Shown: in pieces, positions 27,731 to 39,492 of the stretch | Layout: each line of letters starts with the position of its first letter | Position numbering within the stretch: the first letter of the stretch is position 1 | From: Pseudomonas brassicacearum | GTDB lineage: Bacteria; Pseudomonadota; Gammaproteobacteria; Pseudomonadales; Pseudomonadaceae | Assembly: GCF_000585995.1 (NCBI RefSeq) | Contig: NZ_CP007410.1 | Span: 2,693,430-2,757,429, forward strand | Length of the DNA: 64,000 nt | Reading direction: 5' to 3' | The notes under the pieces: generated by a model | Told to the model about the DNA's origin: nothing | Seen by the model: only the letters and a program-made list of their open reading frames with translations | The model's database searches: none | Position numbers and translations under genes: made by a program

Positions 27731-29338
27731 ATGGCGACAGACGGATCTCTGGCGGGTGCGGTGCCGGCCTCGGTGCCTGTGACAAAAAGCATGGCGCGTT
27801 GGTTGACGCCGACCTTGCAGAGTCTCGCCCTGTCTTTGCTGCTGTGCGGCATGGCCTTGGGCGGCTGGTCGCTGTACCTGGGCCTGCCCTTGGTGATGCT
27901 CATCGTCTGGTTGCCGCGCCTGCGCTCGCGCATGAGCGCGACCTCTGCGCCGGCCACGGTCGACAAACTGGCTGAGCTGACCCGCGACTTGTCCTACACC
28001 ACTAGTCATAACGCGTTGTCGGCGGCCGGCGTTGCCTATTCGGTCAAGCAACTGGCCGGCAAGGTCCAGTCGCAACTCGATGCGGCGGCGCAAATCGTCA
28101 GCAATGCCGAATCGATGATCGCCACCGAACAGGCCACCTCGCAACTCAGCCAGCAAGCCCTGGGCGCCGCCAGCGAGGCCCATCGCAGCAGCGTGGCCGG
28201 GCGCAGTGAACTGGTGGAGTCCATCAGCCGCATGCACCAGCTCAGCCAGCGCGCCAACGACAGTCGCGAGTTGATCGAGGCCTTGAGCGTGCGCAGCGAT
28301 GAAATCCAGCGGGTCAGCCTGGTGATCCAGTCGATCGCCAGCCAGACTAACCTGCTGGCACTGAACGCGGCCATCGAAGCGGCGCGGGCCGGTGAGCATG
28401 GCCGTGGGTTCGCGGTGGTGGCCGATGAGGTACGCGGCCTGGCCGGGCGCACGGCGGCGGCCACTGGCGAGGTGGGGGTGATGGTGGCGGATATCCAGCA
28501 GCGCACCGCGCAGGTGGTGGAGCAGATCCGTCAATTGGCCACCGACCTGGACAGCGGAGTGCAACAGGTCGAGCACACTGGCCAGCATCTGGAAAACATT
28601 GCCCGGCTCGCAGAAGGGGTCGAGAGTCAGGTCAGCGCCATCGCCCAGGGCACCGATACCAACCGCGAACAACTCGACAGCCTGTTCCATGCCATCGAGC
28701 AAATGCGCGGCGACCTGTCCATCAGCGATCAGCAGACCCAGCGCCTGGCCGAAGCGGCGGTGCAGATGGAAGGCCAGGCCGAAACCATCAGCGAACGCCT
28801 GGCCGAAGTGGGCCTCGACGATTATCACCAACGGGTCTATGACCTGGCCCGGGAAGGGGCGAGCCAGATCGCGGCGCAGTTCGAAGCGGACATCGACCAG
28901 GGCCGTGTCAGCTTGGAAGATCTGTTCGACCGTAATTACCAGGCCATCCCCAACACCCAGCCCGCCAAGTACCAGACCCGTTTCGACCGTTACACCGATC
29001 AGGTGTTGCCGGCGATCCAGGAACCGTTGCTCGCCCGGCACGAGGGCCTGGTCTTCGCGATTGCCTGCACCCAGCAGGGTTACGTGCCCACCCATAACAA
29101 GGTTTTCAGCCAGCCACTGACTGGCGATCCGCAGGTGGACACGCTGAATAACCGGACCAAGCGCAAATTCTCCGATCGCACCGGGATTCGCTGCGGCAGC
29201 CACCAACAGCCGGTGCTGCTGCAGACCTACACCCGCGACACGGGGGAGTTGATGCACGATCTCTCCGTGCCGATCATGCTCAAGGGGCGTCATTGGGGTG
29301 GTTTGCGGCTGGGCTACAAACCCGAGAAGCCGCGCTAG
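27731..29338 (+). CDS. Methyl-accepting chemotaxis protein with C-terminal extra domain
   Basis: This chemoreceptor of 535 residues signals to CheA/CheW. A short N-terminus is followed by a closely spaced hydrophobic pair (about residues 33-62, [20 protein letters not shown] and onwards), so there is almost no periplasmic loop. The signalling tip [20 protein letters not shown] is near residue 200, with [15 protein letters not shown] after it. After the receptor helices, roughly 160 residues form another domain (about 375-535) with [40 protein letters not shown] and [10 protein letters not shown]. Cytosolic sensing at the C-terminus is therefore likely. The ATG at 27731 fits better than the GTG at 27716. 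The ligand is unknown. Confidence 0.88.
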   Translation: MATDGSLAGAVPASVPVTKSMARWLTPTLQSLALSLLLCGMALGGWSLYLGLPLVMLIVWLPRLRSRMSATSAPATVDKLAELTRDLSYTTSHNALSAAGVAYSVKQLAGKVQSQLDAAAQIVSNAESMIATEQATSQLSQQALGAASEAHRSSVAGRSELVESISRMHQLSQRANDSRELIEALSVRSDEIQRVSLVIQSIASQTNLLALNAAIEAARAGEHGRGFAVVADEVRGLAGRTAAATGEVGVMVADIQQRTAQVVEQIRQLATDLDSGVQQVEHTGQHLENIARLAEGVESQVSAIAQGTDTNREQLDSLFHAIEQMRGDLSISDQQTQRLAEAAVQMEGQAETISERLAEVGLDDYHQRVYDLAREGASQIAAQFEADIDQGRVSLEDLFDRNYQAIPNTQPAKYQTRFDRYTDQVLPAIQEPLLARHEGLVFAIACTQQGYVPTHNKVFSQPLTGDPQVDTLNNRTKRKFSDRTGIRCGSHQQPVLLQTYTRDTGELMHDLSVPIMLKGRHWGGLRLGYKPEKPR

Positions 29339-29342
29339 GCCC

Positions 29343-29478
29343 TGTGGCGAGGGAGCTTGCTCCCGCTGGGCTGCGCAGCAGCCCCAAGGCTGGACGCAGC
29401 CAGCAGCCTGAGAGACGAGCCGGCAGCGTTCAGGGGCGACTGCTGCGCAGTCGAGCGGGAGCAAGCTCCCTCGCCACA
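29343..29478. repeat. Paired palindrome, family B
   Basis: TGTGGCGAGGGAGCTTGCTC at the left and its inverse at the right enclose CTGGGCTGCGCAGCAGCCCC and related inner repeats. It begins 5 bp after the chemoreceptor stop. Confidence 0.88.
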
Positions 29479-29512
29479 AGAGCTGTCTTGCACTCAGCCA
29501 AGGTCCTGGCTG

Positions 29513-29749
29513 CTATTTACCGTCATGCAGCCGCACGTTGAGTTGATCCACCAGCACCGCTTCTTCACCGTCGGCGAGCAACCATTCGCTCAGTAGGTCT
29601 TTCTGCTGATCCGACCAGAAGTCAGCCTCCACCAGTTTGATCTCCGGGGCCAGTGGGTGCGCCATGATGAAATCGTCGATGGCGTTGCCGTCTGAAGGCA
29701 GGCCTAGTTGGTCGAACAGGGTGCTGAGTTCGTGCGAAGGCTGTTCCAT
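29513..29749 (-). CDS. DUF2789 family protein
   Basis: This is a 78-residue acidic cytoplasmic protein of the DUF2789 family, found in Pseudomonas and relatives. Recognisable pieces are HELSTLFDQLGLPSD at the N-terminus, FIMAHPLAPEIKLVEADFW and the C-terminal SEWLLADGEEAVLVDQLN. AAGGAGAA lies 6 bases before its start. Its function is unknown. It converges with the chemoreceptor gene across the family B repeat. Confidence 0.75.
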   Translation of the reverse strand: MEQPSHELSTLFDQLGLPSDGNAIDDFIMAHPLAPEIKLVEADFWSDQQKDLLSEWLLADGEEAVLVDQLNVRLHDGK

Positions 29750-29836
29750 GGGGTTCTCCTTGAGGTGGGCGCCGTGATGGCGCCTCGGTTGCTTCCCTTT
29801 ATCTGAGGCAAGCGCTCGTCAGGAGTTCGATCGGAC

Positions 29837-30106
29837 TCAGGCTTTCAAGGCCCCTTCGTCCACCGCCGCCTTCAAAGCCTTGGCTGCTTCCCGGGCGGCC
29901 TCGGCCGCGATCTCCGAGGTCTTGAACCAGCGATCCTTTTCCACTTGGTGCCAACTGACCGTAGTCAGGGGCGGTTTGGCGCGCATCACGATGACGGCCT
30001 GGAACTCGCCTTCGACCTCTCTGGCTTCGCCCCGGATAAAAAATTCGCCGATATCAAATTCCGTCACGTCGCGCCTTCTCTTCAAAAAGTCATAGTGTTG
30101 GTGCAC
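29837..30106 (-). CDS. Small hypothetical protein
   Basis: This is an 89-residue protein of unknown function. The middle part is beta-rich (EFQAVIVMRAKPPLTTVSWH), and the C-terminus is an alanine-rich helix (SEIAAEAAREAAKALKAAVD). The ATG at 30106 is given, but a GTG at 30067 (VTEFDIGEFFIRG) would give a 76-residue product and is equally plausible, since GAGAAGG precedes it. No membrane segment or signal is seen. It is likely conserved in the genus, which cannot be checked here. Confidence 0.6.
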   Translation of the reverse strand: MHQHYDFLKRRRDVTEFDIGEFFIRGEAREVEGEFQAVIVMRAKPPLTTVSWHQVEKDRWFKTSEIAAEAAREAAKALKAAVDEGALKA

Positions 30107-30200
30107 GATCCGCCGATAGGCGACGGTCTTCGCAGGCAGGCAGTATGGCAGCAGTTGCCTGTCGGCGGCTGAGTTAAGTCATGGGCGGGCGTATATGAGC

Positions 30201-30437
30201 TCAGGCGCTTCGTTCGAGATGCCTGGCCAGATAGCAGGCCTCGTTATGATCGGTGCGGAATCCTCTTACACGTCCAGTGGATGTTTCCTCAATATGGAAA
30301 AAACACTTACCGGCCAGGACGACCCGATAACGCGGTTGAATCAGCGAGACTGGAAGGCAATCGACCCCGTTGAACGTGTCGTGTGTCTCCACGATGCAAG
30401 GGGCAACAGGAGGGTTCAGGGTTGTGAAAGTGGCCAT
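30201..30437 (-). CDS. Small hypothetical protein
   Basis: This 78-residue product starts at ATG 30437 (MATFTTLNPPVAPCIVETHD), with AAAAGGAATTCAC directly upstream, a good ribosome site. A longer frame starting at 30524 exists but has no such site. The protein has several short beta strands (YRVVLAGKCFFHIEETSTG) and a C-terminal helix with ACYLARHLERSA. No family was recognised. It is isolated between another small gene on the same strand and the AT-rich gap that follows. Confidence 0.6.
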   Translation of the reverse strand: MATFTTLNPPVAPCIVETHDTFNGVDCLPVSLIQPRYRVVLAGKCFFHIEETSTGRVRGFRTDHNEACYLARHLERSA

Positions 30438-30863
30438 GTGAATTCCTTTTCTATGGTTTACCGACGAATTGTCGAGTAGTTCGGGTAGTCTCCACGCCTC
30501 TGGCTGCTCTAGAATCGGCAGCACCGTGTGGACCGCATGCCTATCTAAAGCAATTTTTTTTGGGCTCGATGTCAGAAAAATGCTTTTTTAAGTGGGAAAT
30601 TTCCCTAAAGTTAGTAGTCCCACCTTTTCCGATGCTCAGAGTGGTGTTTTCCTTCAGCCTCTGACGACCTTCGGGAAAGACGGTGAGAGTGGCAATCCTT
30701 TAGTCTTCTCTCGCCCCGGGGCAGGGCGCGCCGTTCACTTCGAATTTCAGTTACAGGTCCATTGCGACACTACAGTCGGCACGGGTTCTCGTGGTCCGTC
30801 CTTTTTAGGGGGCGGACCGTTTTCAAAGATGGGGATGTTTCCTTGGCAGTAAGTAATCTCGAC
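30438..30863. other. AT-rich intergenic region with palindrome and hairpin
   Basis: This 426-bp stretch lies between two oppositely oriented genes. It contains poly-T runs, the perfect 12-bp palindrome GGGAAATTTCCC (30594-30605), a GCCCCGGGGC palindrome near 30714-30723, and a hairpin GGTCCGTCC/GGCGGACC at 30793-30818 shortly before the next gene. Frames crossing it lack ribosome sites and look non-coding. It may hold divergent promoters and a structured leader. Confidence 0.4.
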
Positions 30864-31313
30864 ATGCATGCGTTATTTGTACTTGGTGACCTGCGGGCAA
30901 AACTGGTCAAACAATTCCAGTCACGTTTCGTCTACATCACCGAGCAGACCGCCGAAGGTATCTATGTTGCCGAAATCGACACCGAGTCGGCCCTGGTGGT
31001 CGACGACAAGCCCAGGCTTGAACTCAAGGTGGGGGATCATTTTCGTGCAGCGGTATTACCCAGTCGCGAAGGCGGCAAGTTTGAAATCAAGTTTCGCGAA
31101 ATCAAGCTGACGGTCTATGGACTGGGCGACTACGCGTTCGTCACGACCCCCGGTGGTCAGGCGATCCTGTTCAAGGAAGGCCACAGCGTGGTGACCGTGT
31201 TCGCGGCCAACGAACAATTGCAGGAAGGCTTGACCAAGACCCTGAAGGCGGTCACCGCCAAAGCCGCCAAGTGGCGCAAGGGCGAGCTGGTGACGTTCAA
31301 GGCCAGTGAATGA
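30864..31313 (+). CDS. Hypothetical protein, 149 residues
   Basis: This is a soluble protein without a recognised domain. The ATG at 30864 begins MHALFVLGDLRAKLVKQF; a TTG at 30843 is a possible earlier start, and neither has a strong ribosome site. The sequence is beta-rich with alternating charged residues (KPRLELKVGDHFRAAVLPSR, KFEIKFREIKLTVYGLGDY) and ends in a lysine-rich helix (LKAVTAKAAKWRKGEL). It has no signal peptide. Neighbours give no hint: an AT-rich gap lies upstream and a betaine-type binding protein downstream, with 172 bp between. Confidence 0.65.
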   Translation: MHALFVLGDLRAKLVKQFQSRFVYITEQTAEGIYVAEIDTESALVVDDKPRLELKVGDHFRAAVLPSREGGKFEIKFREIKLTVYGLGDYAFVTTPGGQAILFKEGHSVVTVFAANEQLQEGLTKTLKAVTAKAAKWRKGELVTFKASE

Positions 31314-31485
31314 GGCGGGTAGTGCCGATGAGCGCGGGGGCTACGGTCGCCCTGGACCGGTTACAGTTTTAACGAGATATCGCTGGAACCTCGGCTACAG
31401 TCAATTGACTGAACTATTCAGAGGCTTGCGTTCGGTGACGCAGGGCCGTTCAGCCATTGCTGTGTCTGGTACGAGGTAAAAAAGC

Positions 31486-32496
31486 ATGAAACGAGTTCGA
31501 CAGTGGCTGGCTGCCTGGGCCGCCTTCGCTGTGTTGGTTTCGCCATTCCCGACGTCGGCCGCTTCAGCGCCGATTCACTTCGCCGACTTGAACTGGGAAA
31601 GCGGCAGCCTGATCACCGATATCCTGCGGATCATCGTCGAAAAGGGCTACGGATTGCCGACTGACACATTGCCGGGTACCACCATTACCCTGGAAACCGC
31701 CTTGGCCAATAACGACATACAGGTGATCGGCGAAGAGTGGGCCGGTCGCAGCCCTGTGTGGGTCAAGGCCGAGGCTGAAGGCAAGGTGGTCGCCCTGGGC
31801 GATACGGTCAAGGGCGCGACCGAAGGTTGGTGGGTGCCGGAATACGTGATCAAGGGTGACCCCGCCAAGGGCATCAAGCCCCTGGCGCCGGACCTGCGCA
31901 GCGTCGAAGACCTGGCGCGCTACAAGCACGTGTTCAAGGACCCGGAAAGTCCTGACAAGGGGCGTTTCCTCAACAGCCCCATTGGCTGGACGTCCGAAGT
32001 GGTCAACAAGCAGAAGCTCAAGGCGTACGGGCTGTCGGACAGCTACGTGAACTTTCGCAGCGGTTCGGGGGCGGCGCTGGATGCGGAAATCACCTCGTCG
32101 ATTCGCCGCGGCAAGCCGATCCTGTTTTATTATTGGTCGCCCACACCGTTGCTCGGGCGTTTCAAACTGGTGCAGTTGCAAGAGCCGCCGTTCGATGCCG
32201 AGGCCTGGAAAACCCTGACCGACGCCGACAATCCCAATCCGAAACCGACCCGCTCATTGGCCTCGAAACTGTCAATCGGTGTATCGGTACCGTTCCAGAA
32301 ACAACACCCGGACATTGCCGAGTTCTTCAGCAAGGTCGACCTGCCCATCGAACCGTTGAACAAGGCCCTGGCCGACATGGGCGAGAAGCGCACGCCACCC
32401 CGCGAAGCCGCCGAGGCGTTCCTCAAGGCTCATCCGCAGGTCTGGCAGGCCTGGGTGCCCAAGGAGGTGGCAGACAAAGTGTCTGCCGGCCTGTAG
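31486..32496 (+). CDS. Glycine betaine/choline-type ABC transporter substrate-binding protein
   Basis: This is a periplasmic ligand-binding protein of the OpuAC family, with 336 residues. A signal peptide of about 26 residues ends PFPTSAASA before PIHFADLNWESG. Aromatic ligand-box candidates are visible in EEWAGRSPVW, EGWWVPEYVIKGD and LFYYWSPTPLLGRF, which suits quaternary amines such as glycine betaine, choline or carnitine. No permease or ATPase gene lies beside it, so it is an orphan binding protein that presumably serves a transporter encoded elsewhere. This is common in Pseudomonas. Exact ligand unknown. Confidence 0.85.
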   Translation: MKRVRQWLAAWAAFAVLVSPFPTSAASAPIHFADLNWESGSLITDILRIIVEKGYGLPTDTLPGTTITLETALANNDIQVIGEEWAGRSPVWVKAEAEGKVVALGDTVKGATEGWWVPEYVIKGDPAKGIKPLAPDLRSVEDLARYKHVFKDPESPDKGRFLNSPIGWTSEVVNKQKLKAYGLSDSYVNFRSGSGAALDAEITSSIRRGKPILFYYWSPTPLLGRFKLVQLQEPPFDAEAWKTLTDADNPNPKPTRSLASKLSIGVSVPFQKQHPDIAEFFSKVDLPIEPLNKALADMGEKRTPPREAAEAFLKAHPQVWQAWVPKEVADKVSAGL

Positions 32497-32635
32497 GAGG
32501 GTTTGCGTGCCAGCGAGTTGAACACTTGATCCTGAGCAAGGCGTCATTCGCGCGAATCGGGCAGTCTGCGCTGGTCCAGCGAAATACCAAATTCCAGCTA
32601 GGATGATTGTTCAACTCTTTTCAGGAGGCTGGCGA

Positions 32636-33073
32636 ATGACGCTTTTATTGGCTCGGTCGCTGGTCGCAGTGTTTGCGACCATCAGCTTGATTCACTTGTA
32701 TTGGGCCCTGGGCGGGCGATGGGCGGCCCTGGCGGTGGTGCCTCAGGTGCCGGTGAGGCAGGGCGGTTCGTTGCGTCCGGCGTTCGAGCCATCCGGCTGG
32801 TTGACCCTGCTGGTGGCGATGGCGCTGCTGATGATTGCGGTTCTGGTGTGCCTGCGAGTCGGCCTGTTGGCACCGCCTGTCACCCATCGGGCGTTGCAAT
32901 GGCTGATCAGCGCGATTGCCTTGCTGATGTTCGCCCGGGCCATTGGCGAGTCGAACCTGGTGGGCTTCTTCAAGGAGGTCAAGGACTCGACATTCGCCAA
33001 GCTCGACACTTGGGTCTATTCGCCGTTATGTGTCGTGCTTGGGGCTGGGTTACTGGCGGTGGCCTGGGCCTGA
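32636..33073 (+). CDS. DUF3995 family membrane protein
   Basis: This is a 145-residue integral membrane protein with four predicted membrane segments: LVAVFATISLIHLYWALGG, LTLLVAMALLMIAVLVCL, ALQWLISAIALLMFARAIG and LCVVLGAGLLAVAW. The first segment with HLYWALGGRW is the DUF3995 signature. The ATG at 32636 is chosen because AGGAGG lies 7 bases upstream; an earlier ATG in frame at 32603 has no site. Function is unknown. It stands alone, converging with the antiporter operon across a family B repeat. Confidence 0.8.
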   Translation: MTLLLARSLVAVFATISLIHLYWALGGRWAALAVVPQVPVRQGGSLRPAFEPSGWLTLLVAMALLMIAVLVCLRVGLLAPPVTHRALQWLISAIALLMFARAIGESNLVGFFKEVKDSTFAKLDTWVYSPLCVVLGAGLLAVAWA

Positions 33074-33116
33074 ATGGCGGTGCGGTGTAAACGGGGTGAC
33101 ACAAAACGACCGCTTT

Positions 33117-33247
33117 TGTGGCGAGGGAGCTTGCTCCCGCTGGAGGGCGCAGCCCTCCCAAAAGCTGAACACAAACAGCCTGACACTCCGAGGTGGCAGG
33201 TTTCGGGGCTGCTGCGCAGCCCAGCGGGAGCAAGCTCCCTCGCCACA
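33117..33247. repeat. Paired palindrome, family B
   Basis: TGTGGCGAGGGAGCTTGCTC and its inverse lie at the ends, between the DUF3995 gene and the 3' end of the antiporter operon. It may act as a shared 3' structure for the two convergent transcripts. Confidence 0.88.
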
Positions 33248-33270
33248 ATGGTGTTCTGCTCAAGCGGCGG

Positions 33271-33633
33271 TCAGCCGTCGTTCTCGGCTCTACGGCTGCT
33301 CACTTCCGCCGGCACATCATCCCCAGCCATGCGCTTGCGAAACAACGCCGCCCGGGCCAGCAGCAGGGTGGTCACCGGAACGGTGATGGACAGCAGGATC
33401 GGTATCAGCCAGGCATGCAGCACCGGCCCGGACTTGAGCGCCGAAAAATAGATGATCGAAGCCAGCGCCACGCACCAGGCTCCCAGTGTAGAAGCCAGGG
33501 CCGGCGGGTGCATGCGCTGGAAATAGTCCTTGAGTCGCACCAGGCCAATGGCCCCGACCAGGGCGAAGAGGCTGCTGAGCACCAGCAGGATCGCTACCGG
33601 GATTTGCACCCACATCGACAGTTCGCCAGTCAT
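33271..33633 (-). CDS. mrpG: Multisubunit cation/H+ antiporter subunit G
   Basis: MrpG (PhaG/MnhG/ShaG) is a small membrane subunit of the Mrp-type antiporter, which exchanges Na+ or K+ for protons and supports alkali and salt tolerance. The 120-residue protein has three membrane segments, with VAILLVLSSLFALVGAIGLV, RLKDYFQRMHPPALASTLGA (the typical MrpG motif) and the C-terminal IPILLSITVPVTTLLLARAA. Its start overlaps the F subunit stop by 4 bp. It is the last gene of the minus-strand operon A/B-C-D-E-F-G. Confidence 0.93.
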   Translation of the reverse strand: MTGELSMWVQIPVAILLVLSSLFALVGAIGLVRLKDYFQRMHPPALASTLGAWCVALASIIYFSALKSGPVLHAWLIPILLSITVPVTTLLLARAALFRKRMAGDDVPAEVSSRRAENDG

Positions 33634-33908
33634 TCGATCACCTCGCCACGCAACAGGAACTTGGCCAGGGCAAACGAGCCGACAAAGCCGAACAGGGCGA
33701 TCAGCAGCGCCGCCTCGAAATAAGTGTCGCTGGCGTAGCGGATGCCCAGCACCAGCATCATCAGCATCGCCACGATGTACAAATAGTCCAGGGCCAAGAC
33801 CCGGTCCTGTGCCGAAGGCCCCTTGAACAGCCGCAGCAGGGTCAACACCATCGCCAGGGAAAACAGGAACAGGCTCAGCAGGATCGCATTGGACAGCAAC
33901 GGGCTCAC
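33630..33908 (-). CDS. mrpF: Multisubunit cation/H+ antiporter subunit F
   Basis: MrpF is a small membrane subunit (92 residues) with three hydrophobic segments: NAILLSLFLFSLAMVLTLLR, VLALDYLYIVAMLMMLVLG and EAALLIALFGFVGSFALAKF. The conserved LFKGPSAQDRVLALD between the first two segments is typical of the family. It overlaps subunit E by 4 bp and subunit G by 4 bp, so the whole set is translationally coupled. Confidence 0.93.
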   Translation of the reverse strand: MSPLLSNAILLSLFLFSLAMVLTLLRLFKGPSAQDRVLALDYLYIVAMLMMLVLGIRYASDTYFEAALLIALFGFVGSFALAKFLLRGEVIE

Positions 33909-34393
33909 TGGAAAATCTCCATCAAGGGGCGCTCATAGGTGGCCTTGAAGTGCGCAATGAAGGACGCCTCGTCCTCCAGGTCGAAGACATGCATCAGCAG
34001 GATGCTGCGATCCAGGGCCAGTTCCGACCAGACCGTCCCCGGAATCACCGTGGTGATCATCGACAGGGCTGCCAGGCCGTTGGCATCGTGCAGCTCCAGC
34101 GGCACCTTGATGAACCGCGAGCGGGGCGGGCGGCGCCCGGCGTTCAGCACACCCCAGGCCACCGTCAGGTTGGAGAGCACCACGTCGCGGCCCACCAACA
34201 GGAACAACCGCAGCACCACCCACGGTCGCCGGATGCGGATCGGCCGCGGACGCAGCGGGCGCATCATCAGGGGGGCCAGGAAACCCAGCGCAGCCCCCAG
34301 CAGCAGATGGCCGGCGCTGAGGGACAGGTTCAATACCAGCCACAGCAACCAGAGCGCCAGGGATAGCCACGGTGCGGGAAACAGGCGTTTCAT
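33905..34393 (-). CDS. mrpE: Multisubunit cation/H+ antiporter subunit E
   Basis: MrpE is a 162-residue membrane subunit. It starts at ATG 34393 (MKRLFPAPWLSLALWLLWLV), overlapping the D subunit stop by 4 bp; a longer frame upstream is an artefact of reading through mrpD. Two or three N-terminal membrane segments are followed by a cytoplasmic domain with VLSNLTVAWGVLNAGRRPPR and the conserved MITTVIPGTVWSELALDRS. Its ending HFKATYERPLMEIFQ is near the F start. Confidence 0.92.
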   Translation of the reverse strand: MKRLFPAPWLSLALWLLWLVLNLSLSAGHLLLGAALGFLAPLMMRPLRPRPIRIRRPWVVLRLFLLVGRDVVLSNLTVAWGVLNAGRRPPRSRFIKVPLELHDANGLAALSMITTVIPGTVWSELALDRSILLMHVFDLEDEASFIAHFKATYERPLMEIFQ

Positions 34394-36075
34394 GGCTGCA
34401 CCTCCTGCAATGCGGCGCTGGCCTCGGGGTTCGGGACGGCGCGGGTGGCGAGCACTGACATCACGTAGTGTTCCGGATTGTTCAACGCATCGGCAGCGGA
34501 TTGGGTGTAGCGCAGCAACGGCTCGGCCTTGAACGTCAAGGCGATGCCCAGGCCCAGCAACAGGATGATCGGCAGGCACTCGAAAGGCCGCAGCAACGGC
34601 GACGGTCGGTCTTGCGGCGTCCAGAAGCGTTGGACACCCAGGCGCGAAAACGCAATCAACGAGGCCAGCCCGGACAGGATCAGCAACGCCAGCAGCCCCC
34701 AGGCCTGATTCGACACCGGCGCCCCGGCGCTGGCCCCAAGCCCTTGGGGATTGAGCAAGGCGCTCAGCAGGCTCAACTTGCCGATGAACCCCGACAGCGG
34801 CGGCATGCCGATAATCAACAATGCACAGAAGATGAAACTCAAGCCGAGGAAGGCCATGGTCCAGGGGATCACTTGCCCGACCACGGCTTTCTGTTCGTCA
34901 TCGAGGTTGATGCCCTTGGGCGGTTCCAGGGACTCCATTGGCCGTGGCAAGGTATCCAGGTCATCGTCCAGGGACATGTCGTTGGCCGAGCGCGAGCGTT
35001 CGATCAGTTCGGCCAGCAAGAACAGCGCACAGAGTGCCAGGGTCGAACTCACCAGGTAAAACAGTGCCGCCCCCACCAGGTTGGGTTGGGCGAAACCAAT
35101 CGCTGACAGCAGGATTCCGGCCGAAACCAGAATGCTCAGGCTGGCCATGCGCTCCAGCCGTTGGGCCGCCAGAATGGCGATGGCCGCGCAGACGATGGTC
35201 GCCATGCCGCCGTAGATCAGCCAGTCGGCGCCAAAAAACGCCGAGGCACCGGCCTGGCTGGAGAAGAGCAGCGTCCACAGGCGCAAAATCGTGTAGACGC
35301 CGACCTTGGTCATGATCGCGAACAACGCCGCTACCGGCGCGCTGGCCGCGCTATAGGCCGGCACCAGCCAGAAGTTCAGCGGCCACATGCCGGCCTTGGC
35401 CAGGAACGCCACCGCAAGGATCCCGGCCCCGGCGTGCAGCAGGCCACGGTCGGCTTCCGGCACCAGGGGCACCTTCAAGGCCAGGTCGGCCATGTTCAAC
35501 GTGCCGGTGACGCCATAGATCAGCGCCGCGCCGATCAGGAACAGCGACGAGGCCAACAGATTGATGGAAATGTAATGCAGCCCCGACGACACTCGCGCCC
35601 GGCCCGAACCGTGCAGCATCAACCCGTAGGAGGCCGCCAGCAGCACTTCGAAGAACACGAACAGGTTGAACAGGTCCGCCGTCAGGAAGGCCCCATAGAG
35701 GCCCATCAGTTGGATCTGGAACAGCGCATGGAAACTTGCTCCGGCGCGGTCCCAACGGGCGGTGGCGAACAGCAGGGCGCTGACGCCGATGATGCCGGTC
35801 AGCACCAGCATCAGCGCCGACAGCCGATCGACCACCAGTACGATGCCGAACGGCGCCTGCCAGTTGCCAGGCAGATACACGCCAATGGACGCGGGCAGGG
35901 CCTGGTCCTGGGTCCAGTGCAGCAGCAACACAGCGATGCCCAGGCCCAGCACGCTGGAGAGCAGGTTGATCCGAGCCTTGAGCGGGCGGTGTTTCTCACC
36001 CAGCATCAGCATCAACGCGGCGGTCAGCAGCGGCAGCAGGATGGGCGCGGCGATCAAGTGGGGCGTCAACATCAT
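34390..36075 (-). CDS. mrpD: Multisubunit cation/H+ antiporter subunit D
   Basis: MrpD is one of the two large proton-pumping-like subunits, related to NuoM/NuoN of complex I. The 561-residue protein has about fourteen membrane segments. Key features are LLAASYGLMLHGSGRARVSS, the lysine in FLAKAGMWPLNFWLVPAYSA (near residue 230) and the glutamate in FFEVLLA (near 140), the conserved ion-path residues. A loop near residues 370-400 (SRSANDMSLDDDLDTLPRPM) is strongly acidic, a feature of the PhaD type. It overlaps subunit C by 4 bp. Confidence 0.93.
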   Translation of the reverse strand: MMLTPHLIAAPILLPLLTAALMLMLGEKHRPLKARINLLSSVLGLGIAVLLLHWTQDQALPASIGVYLPGNWQAPFGIVLVVDRLSALMLVLTGIIGVSALLFATARWDRAGASFHALFQIQLMGLYGAFLTADLFNLFVFFEVLLAASYGLMLHGSGRARVSSGLHYISINLLASSLFLIGAALIYGVTGTLNMADLALKVPLVPEADRGLLHAGAGILAVAFLAKAGMWPLNFWLVPAYSAASAPVAALFAIMTKVGVYTILRLWTLLFSSQAGASAFFGADWLIYGGMATIVCAAIAILAAQRLERMASLSILVSAGILLSAIGFAQPNLVGAALFYLVSSTLALCALFLLAELIERSRSANDMSLDDDLDTLPRPMESLEPPKGINLDDEQKAVVGQVIPWTMAFLGLSFIFCALLIIGMPPLSGFIGKLSLLSALLNPQGLGASAGAPVSNQAWGLLALLILSGLASLIAFSRLGVQRFWTPQDRPSPLLRPFECLPIILLLGLGIALTFKAEPLLRYTQSAADALNNPEHYVMSVLATRAVPNPEASAALQEVQP

Positions 36076-36415
36076 TCCTTGGGCTCCCGACCGTCCACAT
36101 GGTCAGTACCAGTCAGGCCCCGGGAGGCGAGCAGCACCACCAGGAACAGCGCGGTCATGGCGAAGCTGATCACGATGGCGGTCAGCACCAGGGCCTGGGG
36201 CAGTGGGTCGGTGTAGTGCAGCAGATCCTGGGGCACGCCGTCCTTGATGATCGGTTCTTTGCCGATGAACAGGCTGCCCATGCTGAAGATGAACAGGTTG
36301 ACGCCGTAGGACAGCAGGCACAGGCCCATGACCACCTGGAAGGTCCGTGGCCGTAGCACCAGCCAGACGCCCGAGGCGGCCAATACGCCGATTGCGATTG
36401 CGATGACTTCTTCCA

Positions 36416-36416
<1 letters not shown>
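36072..36416 (-). CDS. mrpC: Multisubunit cation/H+ antiporter subunit C
   Basis: MrpC is related to NuoK of complex I. The 114-residue protein has three membrane segments: IAIAIGVLAASGVWLVL, QVVMGLCLLSYGVNLFIFSM and LVLTAIVISFAMTALFLVVL. The second contains GLCLLSYGVNLFIFSMG, typical for the family. It adjoins the A/B gene, sharing its first base with that gene's last stop position, and overlaps mrpD by 4 bp. Confidence 0.93.
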
Positions 36417-39339
<2,923 letters not shown>

Positions 39340-39492
39340 AGGCTTCTATTCGGCGGGAGGTTGTGAGGGATCATACGTGGCGTATTCCAGATCACCAACC
39401 GCGAGGGTGTCGCAGAATCCTACAAGGTAGGTGGAGTTTTCCTGCCTTGAGTTGTTTCAGGAGGATAGAAGAACAACGATTTCTCGATGGAC

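Noticed and set aside
30592..30852. 86-residue frame in the AT-rich gap
   Set aside because: It has no ribosome site or familiar sequence and overlaps the start region of the next gene in another frame.
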